From assembly GCA_003164305.1 (NCBI GenBank), contig PLSZ01000359.1, positions 1 through 7,421 of the forward strand: DNA of 7,421 nt, given 5' to 3'. The notes beneath the pieces are model-generated. The model worked only from the letters and a program-made list of their open reading frames with translations. It was not told where the DNA came from and searched no databases. The DNA is from Acetobacteraceae bacterium. Lineage in GTDB: Bacteria; Pseudomonadota; Alphaproteobacteria; Acetobacterales; Acetobacteraceae. This document shows positions 1-6,332 of the stretch, piece after piece. Each line of letters begins with the position of its first letter. Within the stretch, counting starts at the first letter, position 1. The translations under genes were made by a program, and so were the position numbers.

Positions 1-864
1 CTAATAAGAAACCGTCGCGGTAATCGTATCGACATAGAAACCCGGGGTGCCAAACACACCCTCTGGAATCAACCCGTACACCGTGATCGGCTGCGCGAGA
101 CCATTCCCCGTCCCCGACGCGGTGTTCATCGACAACGTAAGCCCCCATTGTTGCGTATGGGCACTGTCCAGGAACAACCCGTAAGCCAGCGTCGCGCCAC
201 CGGGCCCGGTCATCTGACGCGTCGTCGTGGTCGCCCCGGCCGACTGGCCGGCGTCCAGGCCGAGGTTCCAGGCCGTCGTATTGGTGCAGGTCACCGACAC
301 GGTCGTGGTGCCCGCGAGCGCCAGGCCCGCGTAATCGCCGAAATCCAGCGGATTGGCCGTCAACGTGCAACTGGGCATGATCGTCGCCGTAACGGTGAAC
401 GTGGTGGTCGGGTTGTTGAACCCGGTGATCGCCGCGGTCACCGTGTCGACATAAGTGCCCGGCGCCACGTTCTGCCCCGCCGCCACCTTCGGAAAAATCG
501 AAAACACCTGGGCCGAGCCGGTGCTCGTGGCGGACACCGTATCGACGCCCGCGTTGTTGCCCCAGTTCACCGTGCGCCCGGTCGACTGGAACATCTGGTA
601 GCTCAGCGTGGCCGAAGCCGGGCCCGTCGCCAGCCGCGTGGTCGTGGTGGCTCCCGCGCCCGTCCCGGCGTTGAGGCCAATCTGAAAGGCCGACCCGGCC
701 GGACAGGTCGCCGTCACGCTGCCGACGCCGCTCGTCAACAGCGCACCCGTGTAAGTCCCAAGGTTCAGGCCGGTGGCGTTGAACGTGCAATTCGACCCCT
801 GCGCCATCGCCGTGGCCACCCCGCCAAACAGCATCAGCACCGCCAGTCCGATCGTCACTCTCAT
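1..864 (-). CDS. Two-domain spore coat U (SCPU) tip subunit of a Csu-type archaic chaperone-usher pilus
   Basis: Predicted tip adhesin, 287 residues, exported to the periplasm and assembled at the pilus end. It has a signal peptide (about 1-21, ending AMA|Q) and two SCPU domains: about 22-150 with Cys26/Cys54, and about 151-287 with Cys166/Cys193. Each pair should form the family disulfide. The last residues, VDTITATVSY, are the usual C-terminal strand of this family. Only four residues separate the signal cleavage site from Cys26, so domain 1 has no N-terminal donor strand. Residues 152-163 (PTTTFTVTATIM), before Cys166, match the donor strands of both shaft pilins and probably complete domain 1 internally. 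That is the layout known for the Csu tip protein CsuE. Start: ATG at 864 overlaps the usher stop in ATGA and has GGAG (873-876) eight bases upstream. The in-frame ATG at 882 would place this ribosome site inside the gene, so I reject it. Family assignment is secure; tip role is inferred. Confidence 0.9.
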   Translation of the reverse strand: MRVTIGLAVLMLFGGVATAMAQGSNCTFNATGLNLGTYTGALLTSGVGSVTATCPAGSAFQIGLNAGTGAGATTTTRLATGPASATLSYQMFQSTGRTVNWGNNAGVDTVSATSTGSAQVFSIFPKVAAGQNVAPGTYVDTVTAAITGFNNPTTTFTVTATIMPSCTLTANPLDFGDYAGLALAGTTTVSVTCTNTTAWNLGLDAGQSAGATTTTRQMTGPGGATLAYGLFLDSAHTQQWGLTLSMNTASGTGNGLAQPITVYGLIPEGVFGTPGFYVDTITATVSY

Positions 865-3521
865 GGGGCTTTCTCCAGACATGGCAACGGGCCGATCGTG
901 GGGATCTGCCCGGGGATGGGTTTGTAGTCGAAGGCGGCCTCGCAGCGGTCCCCGCCGGGGCGCTCGACCAGCAGCTGGTTGTGCGGGCTGAGGTCGAGCA
1001 CATAGGCCTCGCCGTCATAGCCGACGGGCACCAGGACCCCCTTCGGCGCCAGCCGCGCGGTGCTGCCAAGCTGGATCGGCGTGCCGGCCGCGTCGACCAG
1101 CCGCAGCAAGGCGCCGTGGCTGACCTGGACGCCGAACTTCACCACGATACCAGAACGATCCTGCGGCCGCACCTCACGCACCGCGATGTCGATCGAGCTG
1201 TCCAGCGGAACGTCGTTGGGATCGATGGAGACGCGGTTCAGGTCGAAGCTGCGCAAACCCGGAACCAGCAGCCGCCCTTTGGAATCGGTGCGGCCCACCA
1301 GCCGGTTCTCCCGCAGCACCCGGACGCCCTTCAGGCCGTTGGTGTCCACGACGGCGAAGCTGTCGTCAATCGCGTTGGACGCGAACACCCCTCCCCCGAC
1401 AATCGAGATCGCGCCCTGGGCCTCCACCTGCGACGAGACCAGATGGCCAATGCGATCGGCGCCGAGTTGCACCAGCGCCCATGGCGACCTGTATTGCACC
1501 TGGGCGAACTCGTGCGGCGGATTGCCGGTGGTGCCGAACACCTGATACCCCCAATCGCCGATCGATACCGCCGACTGCGTCGCCTGCATCGACTGGTACC
1601 CGCCACTCGACCCCGACCCCACGCTGGCGCTGACGGAGTTGCGTGAGCCCAGAGGCACCGTCACGCCGAGCAGAACGCCGCTGACGCGAGGGTTGGCGAA
1701 GTCATGAAAGGCCGTCGCGTAGACCGCCACGGGGCCGGCCTGGATCGAATAGCTGGCCGATCCGATCTGCGTTTTCTGGGCCGGCTGGAAAAACGTCAGG
1801 CCGCCGACCTGGGAAAGCGTGCCGCCAGTCTGCGTCACGTTCTGGTTCAGAACGCTGCCCGCCGGAACATACACCTGGACCGGGCTGGGAATGGCGTAAT
1901 GATCGACCTCCGCGTAGGCGAGACCCACGGACCCGAACCGGCCCAGAGACATGCCGGCGCTGGCGTTCAACTGCAGGCGCGGCGCCATGGCGCCATACAG
2001 CGCGGCGATATCCCGGTAGTCGCGGCTCGCCATGGTCGCGGAGGCACCGAAACTGAAGGTCCGGCTGGTTCGTTGGATGCCGACCGACACCAGACCGCCG
2101 GCACCTGCCCCGACGGTGCGGTCGATCGTCGGGGCGCCGCCCCCCGATCCAATGCTTCCCGCCGCGGTGAAGTTGAGCACGGCGAAATTATGCAGGTTGA
2201 CCACGCCGCCACCGCCCGTCATGAACGTGCCGCCGGCGCCCTCCATGCTGCTTTCAAGGGTCAGCCAATCGGTCACCCCACGGCGGTATGCGCCCATCAC
2301 CGCCGGCCGGTCATAATTGAAGCTGTCGAGCCCGAAGTTCAACCGCACCATGCCCGCCTGCAGCGCGTAGGTCTGCAGGCCCGGGGCGAGCAGCGTGGCA
2401 CTGGCGTAGAACGGCATCGTCACGACCACCGGCAGGCCCAGGGCATTGGTCAGCGTCATCGAAATCGTTCCGGCCCCGGTCACCACCGGCAATTGCGGGA
2501 TCTCGAACGGTCCGGCGCCGATCTGACGGGACAGCATCTGATTGCCGTTGACCATCAGGTCGACCGTGGAGGGAACGCTGACGCCACCACTCAACGAAGG
2601 CAGCGGAAACGTGATGAGGTCGGGCCGCATGGTGAAGTCCGAGGTCACCTGCACGCCACCGAGCCGAATTGCGCGGTTCCAACTGAGACCGTCGGTGATG
2701 AAATCGCCGACGCTGTAGCGCCGCAGCGTCTCGGGGTCCGAATAGATGTAGGTCGACATCAGACGCACCGCCGAATTGGTGCCGGGACCCGCCGGCCCGC
2801 CGCCGCTGAACGCCAGAAAATCGGTACTGGCGACACCCCAGGGCGAGAACACCCGCATGTCGAAGGCCCCGGTGCCCGAGTTCTGGGTGCCGGTGTTGGT
2901 GGCGGAGATGTCGTAGTTGAGCGTCGCGCCCAGGCCGCTTTCGATCGGAACATCGGCGAGTCTCGGCGGCCGGACCTGCAGGATCGTCGGCAGCAGATGG
3001 GCGTTGGTGGTGGTGGCGAACAGCATCTGGCTGGGCATGTCGAGGCGCCAGGCGACCTCCTTCAGGTCGGACAAGAGGATCAGCCCGTCCGTTCCGGCGG
3101 CGAGCGCCTCGGGCAACTTGAATCCGAGGTCGTGAAGTTCCTCCGGACGCGAAAGCAGCACGCCGTCGCGATCCACGAACTCGCCGATCTTGCCCGTGGT
3201 ATAACCGTTGATCTCCACCGACAGCAGCAACGTCTGGTCGTCGGCCTCCGCCGGATACGCGACGAACATCATCACGATGATAACGACGATCCAACGGAGC
3301 CATCCGGGAATAATACCAACCGCCCCGAGGATCGACCCATCGCCGCATGCCGGAACGTCATCCCCGGGCTCGACCCCGGGATCAATACCAGCACCACGCC
3401 TCGATTGATCCCCGGGTCGAGCCCGGGGATGACGGGTGATGTGAGAGGCGGTCATTCGGCCGGTCGGTATAACAATCGGACAACCGGAACGGGCGCCGCG
3501 GCGGAACGGCGAACCCCCCAT
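861..3521 (-). CDS. Outer-membrane fimbrial usher (FimD/PapC superfamily, Csu/sigma type)
   Basis: Outer-membrane pore and assembly platform that takes chaperone-subunit complexes and secretes the pilus. The frame from ATG 3521 gives 886 residues. A signal sequence sits far inside: hydrophobic 78-90 (WIVVIIVMMFVAYP) and AEA|DDQ at 91-96, leaving about 793 mature residues, a normal usher size. Domains, approximate: N-terminal periplasmic domain 94-200 (SVEINGY at 101-107); barrel with plug region near 310-400, including VPSTVDLMVNG and the MPFYAS...LLAPGLQTYAL stretch; more barrel to about 730; C-terminal domains with LRENRLVGRTDSKGRLLVPG near 732-750 and PVGYDGEAYVLDL near 835. Cys860 and Cys881 probably pair. 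The start is unresolved. Residues 1-73 read through a palindromic repeat (3357-3433) and look non-native, and there is no ATG, GTG or TTG in frame between that repeat and the signal peptide. An ATT at 3314 in frame, or ATG 3348 in another frame followed by an indel, are alternatives. Overlaps the tip gene by 4 bp. Confidence 0.93.
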   Translation of the reverse strand: MGGSPFRRGARSGCPIVIPTGRMTASHITRHPRARPGDQSRRGAGIDPGVEPGDDVPACGDGSILGAVGIIPGWLRWIVVIIVMMFVAYPAEADDQTLLLSVEINGYTTGKIGEFVDRDGVLLSRPEELHDLGFKLPEALAAGTDGLILLSDLKEVAWRLDMPSQMLFATTTNAHLLPTILQVRPPRLADVPIESGLGATLNYDISATNTGTQNSGTGAFDMRVFSPWGVASTDFLAFSGGGPAGPGTNSAVRLMSTYIYSDPETLRRYSVGDFITDGLSWNRAIRLGGVQVTSDFTMRPDLITFPLPSLSGGVSVPSTVDLMVNGNQMLSRQIGAGPFEIPQLPVVTGAGTISMTLTNALGLPVVVTMPFYASATLLAPGLQTYALQAGMVRLNFGLDSFNYDRPAVMGAYRRGVTDWLTLESSMEGAGGTFMTGGGGVVNLHNFAVLNFTAAGSIGSGGGAPTIDRTVGAGAGGLVSVGIQRTSRTFSFGASATMASRDYRDIAALYGAMAPRLQLNASAGMSLGRFGSVGLAYAEVDHYAIPSPVQVYVPAGSVLNQNVTQTGGTLSQVGGLTFFQPAQKTQIGSASYSIQAGPVAVYATAFHDFANPRVSGVLLGVTVPLGSRNSVSASVGSGSSGGYQSMQATQSAVSIGDWGYQVFGTTGNPPHEFAQVQYRSPWALVQLGADRIGHLVSSQVEAQGAISIVGGGVFASNAIDDSFAVVDTNGLKGVRVLRENRLVGRTDSKGRLLVPGLRSFDLNRVSIDPNDVPLDSSIDIAVREVRPQDRSGIVVKFGVQVSHGALLRLVDAAGTPIQLGSTARLAPKGVLVPVGYDGEAYVLDLSPHNQLLVERPGGDRCEAAFDYKPIPGQIPTIGPLPCLEKAP
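873..876 (-). promoter_or_regulatory. Ribosome binding site deciding the tip-subunit start
   Basis: GGAG, followed by AAA, lies eight bases before the ATG at 864 and inside the end of the usher gene. It supports the ATGA-coupled start over the ATG at 882. Usher and tip subunit are probably translationally coupled. Confidence 0.7.
3357..3433. repeat. Palindromic repeat element: two 30-bp inverted arms around a 17-bp spacer
   Basis: The left arm (3357-3386) begins GTCATCCCCGGGCTCGAC and the right arm (3404-3433) is its reverse complement with a single mismatch. The spacer is 3387-3403. Each arm is itself a smaller imperfect palindrome (CCCCGGG-TCGA-type core). Such GATCCCCGGG/TCATCCCCGGG elements are common dispersed repeats in alphaproteobacterial genomes; that family link is from memory. 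It sits between pilin 2 and the signal peptide of the usher. In mRNA it would form a very stable hairpin, which could stabilise the upstream pilin message or reduce usher expression relative to pilin. There is no T tract after it, so it does not look like a standard intrinsic terminator. The usher frame stays open through it. Confidence 0.85.
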
Positions 3522-3524
3522 GCT

Positions 3525-4109
3525 TCAATAGGTCACTGTGGCGACGATCAGATCGACGTATGCGCCGGGAGCGACAAGTTGGCCCGGCGTGATCTGGCCA
3601 TAGATGCTGATCGCCTGCGCCTTGCCATTGCCTATGGCGCTCACGGTATCCGTGCCGACGGTTTCGCCCCAATTGAGGGTCCGGGCAACGTCCTGATACA
3701 GCGCGTACTTCAACTCGGCCGCGTTGGGGCCGATCATCCGCCTTGTGTTCACAGTCGCACCCGGCGCCGTGCCGGCATTAAGTCCGACGGTATAGGGCGT
3801 CGTATTGGTACAGGTCACGTCCACGGTGGCGACGGTATTTGTTTCGACACCAGAATATATACCAAAAGGCAGAGTGCTGGCCGACAACATACAGGACGCC
3901 GGAATCACCGCGGAGACGTTGAACGTGGTGGTCGCCGTGGTCGCGTTGGCCGGCCGGCCAGCCAGGCCCGCCATCGAAGCCGCCAGCAGTGCGGCCCAGG
4001 AAACAGCGAGCGTCCGGCATCGTACCCATGACGCCGGAGCGGATGCCGGAATGAGCTCCGCATTCCAACGCGGGTCGGGCGCACGGGCCTCACGACGCGA
4101 AGTGGTCAT
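3525..4109 (-). CDS. SCPU-domain pilin subunit 2 (single domain)
   Basis: Probable shaft subunit of the pilus, 194 residues. The signal peptide is unusually long, about 56 residues: an Arg-rich leader (MTTSRREARAPDPRW...), hydrophobic core near 34-50 and cleavage near PANA|TTA. The mature protein begins with a donor strand (TTTFNVSAVIPASC, ending at Cys73), then Cys100 and the conserved TCTNTTPYTVGLNAG stretch, NWGETVGTDT, and a C-terminal YVDLIVATVTY strand. Known SCPU pilins use this N-terminal strand to complete the neighbouring subunit. The ATG at 4109 has no convincing ribosome site, but no other standard start lies before the hydrophobic core. It follows the chaperone by 84 bp containing a hairpin and ends three bases before ATG 3521 of the usher frame. 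A pilin gene between chaperone and usher differs from the Csu order. It could be a minor or adaptor subunit rather than the major pilin. Confidence 0.88.
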   Translation of the reverse strand: MTTSRREARAPDPRWNAELIPASAPASWVRCRTLAVSWAALLAASMAGLAGRPANATTATTTFNVSAVIPASCMLSASTLPFGIYSGVETNTVATVDVTCTNTTPYTVGLNAGTAPGATVNTRRMIGPNAAELKYALYQDVARTLNWGETVGTDTVSAIGNGKAQAISIYGQITPGQLVAPGAYVDLIVATVTY

Positions 4110-4150
4110 GTCTCAACCACGCGAAAGATGAATCTATCCAGGCCAGGGGT

Positions 4151-4183
4151 TGCCCGCGGCGGCGACCAGGCCCGCCGCGGGCA
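4151..4183 (-). promoter_or_regulatory. Strong intercistronic hairpin between chaperone and pilin 2 genes
   Basis: A perfect 12-bp GC-rich inverted repeat (4151-4162 and 4172-4183, arm TGCCCGCGGCGG) with a 9-base loop starts about ten bases after the chaperone stop codon. It is followed on the transcribed strand by ACCCCTGG, not a T tract, so a classic intrinsic terminator is unlikely. It could be an RNA-stability or processing hairpin that adjusts pilin 2 and usher levels, or a partial terminator. The structure is certain; its role is inferred. Confidence 0.6.
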
Positions 4184-4193
4184 CTTGTCGCGG

Positions 4194-4931
4194 TCAGTTA
4201 TGCGCGGCGACGGGAACCGATTGATCCATCGATCCGCCGTCGGCGGTCCCGGTCAGGTGGACGCTGCCGCTCGCCGGCAGAGAGCCATCGATGGCCCAAC
4301 GGCTGGTGGCACCGGCGAGTACGTAAGGCGAGGTGCTGTTTTCCGTCTTGATCGCGGCGCCATCGGCACCGGTCAGCGCGAGCGAACGGACCGTATCGTG
4401 CCGGCCGCCGTCATTGACGGCCACGAGCCATGCTTTCCCGCCGGTATTCTCGACGTGATATTGCATGTGGGCAACCGCGCGGGCCGCCGGTTCGGCGAAC
4501 ACCGGAATGGACAGGCGCAGCGAGATACGCACCGTTCCCGGCGCGGCCGGCGGCGGGATCTGATCCAGCAGCATGCGGTAAGTGGCTTCCTGGGCGCCCG
4601 GCGCCTTGCGCAGCACCAGCCGCACGACCTGGGTCGCACCAGGCGCGATGGTGGCCGCGGGCGGACTCGCCACCACGTCGTCGGACGCCGTCAGCACTTC
4701 CTTGCCGTCCTTCTGACTCCACGCGAACGCGCGAAGCTGCACGCTGGTTTCGGTGGTACCCTGGTTGATGACCGTCATGGTCGTGGACATCTGTCCCGGC
4801 GCCATTTCGATGTTGACCGGCAGCACCGTCAGCGATTGTGCTTTGGCCGCGCCGGCGGAGCACAACGCGAGGATGCCGGCGCCGGCGATCGCGACGCGAA
4901 CGCGCCCGGTCGTTGTGGTTTTACTTGTCAT
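4194..4931 (-). CDS. Periplasmic pilus assembly chaperone (PapD superfamily)
   Basis: Immunoglobulin-fold chaperone that binds SCPU subunits in the periplasm, completes their fold by donor-strand complementation, and delivers them to the usher. It has 245 residues, usual for the family. The signal peptide runs to about 31 (AKA|QSL). Domain 1 contains PPAATIAPGATQVVRL (90-105), matching the conserved P-P-...-L-x-PG-x-x-Q-x-x-R region whose Arg anchors the subunit C-terminus, and EATYRMLLDQIP (115-126), the E-x-x-YR-L/V-x-x-x-x-IP signature. LRLSIPVFA (138-146) is the conserved end of domain 1, and domain 2 follows with AWLVAVNDGGRHDTV. The ATG at 4931 lies 10 bp after the pilin 1 stop, with AAGGG (4939-4943) overlapping that stop, so the two genes are probably coupled. 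The Cys24 in the signal region does not form a proper lipobox. Equivalent to CsuC in Csu systems by role. Confidence 0.93.
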   Translation of the reverse strand: MTSKTTTTGRVRVAIAGAGILALCSAGAAKAQSLTVLPVNIEMAPGQMSTTMTVINQGTTETSVQLRAFAWSQKDGKEVLTASDDVVASPPAATIAPGATQVVRLVLRKAPGAQEATYRMLLDQIPPPAAPGTVRISLRLSIPVFAEPAARAVAHMQYHVENTGGKAWLVAVNDGGRHDTVRSLALTGADGAAIKTENSTSPYVLAGATSRWAIDGSLPASGSVHLTGTADGGSMDQSVPVAAHN

Positions 4932-4941
4932 GACTACACCC

Positions 4942-5523
4942 TTAATAGGTTACGGTCGCGGCGATTGTGTCGGTGTACGCCCCAGGCGCCACGAACTGAC
5001 CGACGGCGACCTGGCCATAAATCGTGGTGACAATGGGCGTGAGGGTCGCGACCACATGAATGCTGTCGACACCGACGGTATTGCCCCAGTTGATGGCATG
5101 GGCGGCATCCGAGGTCAGAACGTAGTTCAGCGTGGCGCCGGCGGCGGTCATCGCCCGTGTTGTCACGGTCGCGCCGGTACTCAGGCCCGAATCAAGCCCG
5201 ATATCGTAGGGCGTCGTGTTGGTGCAGGTAACCGTGATCGTCGCGGTGCCGGGCAGCACCACGCCGGTATAGGTGCCGAAGGCGAGCGGCGTGACCGTCT
5301 GCGTGCAGGTCGCCTGGACGGTCGCTGAGATCGTGACCGTGCTGTCGGCGGTGGCGGCGATGGCACTCAGGCCAGGCGCCAGACTCGCCAGTAGACCGAT
5401 GCCGGCGGCGAACAGAGTCTCGCGGCGTATCCAAGGGACCGACGCGGCGTCCCCGCGCCGCGCGAGGCGGCTGCCGTCCCGGCGGATCTGTCGGTTGGAT
5501 TCCAATCGACGAACGAATGACAT
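4942..5523 (-). CDS. SCPU-domain pilin subunit 1 (single domain), first gene of the pilus operon
   Basis: Probable major shaft pilin, inferred from its first position. 193 residues. The leader is long: MSFVRRLESNRQIRRDGSR and more basic residues, a hydrophobic core near 38-52, and cleavage near SAIA|ATA at about 56. The mature part has a donor strand (DSTVTISATVQATC, 60-73), Cys73 and Cys100, TCTNTTPYDIGLDSG, INWGNTVGVDS, IYGQVAVGQFVAPGAYTDT and a final AATVTY. Both Cys positions and the leader length equal those of pilin 2, so the two are paralogues. Start: ATG 5523 has AAGGA (5532-5536) eight bases upstream. The frame stays open to a TTG at 5646, but that extension (with CTHC and no ribosome site) is not pilin-like. 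The upstream region should carry the operon promoter, which I could not place with confidence. Confidence 0.9.
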   Translation of the reverse strand: MSFVRRLESNRQIRRDGSRLARRGDAASVPWIRRETLFAAGIGLLASLAPGLSAIAATADSTVTISATVQATCTQTVTPLAFGTYTGVVLPGTATITVTCTNTTPYDIGLDSGLSTGATVTTRAMTAAGATLNYVLTSDAAHAINWGNTVGVDSIHVVATLTPIVTTIYGQVAVGQFVAPGAYTDTIAATVTY

Positions 5524-5531
5524 TGCGATGG

Positions 5532-5536
5532 TCCTT
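5532..5536 (-). promoter_or_regulatory. Ribosome binding site deciding the pilin 1 start
   Basis: AAGGA eight bases before the ATG at 5523 selects this start over the longer open frame reaching back to TTG 5646. Confidence 0.7.
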
Positions 5537-5568
5537 ATTGGATATGGGGCACAGGACTTGCGATATCC

Positions 5569-5581
5569 GCCGGTGACCGGC
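5569..5581. promoter_or_regulatory. 13-bp perfect palindrome in the operon's upstream region
   Basis: GCCGGTGACCGGC (six-base arms around a central G) lies 46-58 bases upstream of the pilin 1 ATG. The position suits either an operator near the operon promoter or a small hairpin in the 5' leader. In a GC-rich genome a palindrome of this size can arise by chance, so the function is only a suggestion. Confidence 0.3.
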
Positions 5582-6173
5582 TGAACGGGCCGCGTGCAAT
5601 GTGTACATAGACGATCAGACGTCGCGCGGTCATTGACCCACGGCAACAGTCATGAATGTTTCTTGCCGATGGTTTGGCAAAGTGGATATTTTTGGCGGAT
5701 GGCTTGCCGGCGCGATCAACCCGCGGGACTTTAATAAAATAATGTATGGTCGCATACGGCCGGTATCTTTCTCGGCAGACTGAGCCTGCCCAACAAAACC
5801 CAAAACGACTCAGATTAAAGTTGGAGGCGGAGCAATCGAAAGCCTGCGACCGCGCGGTCAGGACTCAACTGGATTGCGCGCTGGTTAAATCGATCGTAGC
5901 TCGAACAAAAGTCGATTTACAGGCGATGATAATTCAGTTGACCAATGGACAACCGACCCGGAGAACAGCGGCAGGATAACCAAGAGACATTGAACGTCAA
6001 ACTGGAGGCCTTCCGGAAGCAGGGCGTGTTCATGCGCGGTACCGACAGCCCGGTGACGCTCGCGGAGCCGGGATTCGCCTCATGTTCGGAGGGAGACGAC
6101 GATCGGAACCGCGCATAATCCGCGACGGGCGTTGAGATCGGGGCGAACCCCATCAGCGCGGCAGCCGAGCAAC
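5582..6173. other. Gene-poor region upstream of the pilus operon; no well-supported gene
   Basis: The left part (to about 5745) should hold the operon's control region. It contains an AT-rich patch at 5730-5745 and a GTATG-N4-CATAC inverted repeat at 5743-5756, but no convincing -35/-10 pair on the minus strand. Two small plus-strand frames overlap further right. 5746-5979 (77 residues, MVAYGRYLSRQTEP...) lacks a ribosome site and resembles nothing I know. 5945-6118 (57 residues, with LNVKLEAFRKQGVFMRG) also lacks a clear ribosome site but has a compositionally plausible soluble sequence. A 12-bp perfect palindrome GACCGCGCGGTC lies at 5848-5859. Mixed base composition, absence of clear genes and an adjacent transposase remnant suggest decayed, possibly acquired DNA. 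Confidence 0.4.
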
Positions 6174-6332
6174 CTTCATCTGGACGTGTGCCGATGGAAA
6201 GTCACCGTGGCGTTGGATGGCGGTACGATCGGTTCCGGCGACGGTATAGTTCCGCTGGCCGGCGCGGACCGTGGCCTCGATCTGATCGATACGCTGGCAT
6301 CGTTGACCCCCGATGAACGGGGGCCGACCTAA
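6174..6332 (+). pseudogene. Decayed N-terminal fragment of an IS1380-family transposase
   Basis: The frame reads LHLDVCRWKVTVALDGGT, then GSGDGIVPLAGADRGLDLID and TLASLTPDERGPT, ending at TAA 6330-6332. This follows the N-terminal pattern I know from IS1380-type transposases: VCR-x-K-(L/V)-TV-x-(F)DGG, then a (S)SD-x-G-x-x-L-L segment, an ADR/ERR-LGL-(I/L)-x-LA segment and a PD-x-R-(D)P segment. Only about 52 of the roughly 430-480 residues of a full enzyme remain. The SD-G-G motif is altered to GSGDG, and the catalytic DDE part is absent downstream. I saw no terminal inverted repeats. It indicates an old insertion followed by deletion next to the pilus operon. Without a database search the family call is moderate. 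Confidence 0.55.

Noticed and set aside
148..927. 259-codon plus-strand open frame across the tip subunit
   Set aside because: Arg-rich low-information translation antisense to two well-formed SCPU domains; no ribosome site.
1704..4031. 775-codon plus-strand open frame across the usher and pilin 2 genes
   Set aside because: Its translation is Arg/His/Gly-rich without any domain, and it is antisense to clear usher and pilin sequence. Long antisense frames are expected opposite GC-rich genes.
4850..4931. Lipoprotein signal in the chaperone (Cys24)
   Set aside because: The residues before the Cys are L-A-L, and -1 should be G, A or S. AKA|QSL is a good ordinary cleavage site.
4128..5030. 300-codon plus-strand open frame across the chaperone
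   Set aside because: Antisense to a full PapD-type chaperone with conserved motifs; its own product resembles nothing.
5524..5646. Longer pilin 1 beginning at TTG 5646
   Set aside because: ATG 5523 has AAGGA eight bases upstream. The extension has no ribosome site and would bury the signal peptide nearly 80 residues inside.
5641..5745. Sigma-70 promoter for the pilus operon on the minus strand (for example TTGCCA with ATTCAT)
   Set aside because: The best pairs match the -10 consensus at only three of six positions. The operon promoter must be nearby but cannot be placed by eye.
5746..5979. 77-codon plus-strand frame starting near the AT-rich patch
   Set aside because: No ribosome site, no recognisable family, and it overlaps another equally weak frame (5945-6118). 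Mentioned only within the region entry.
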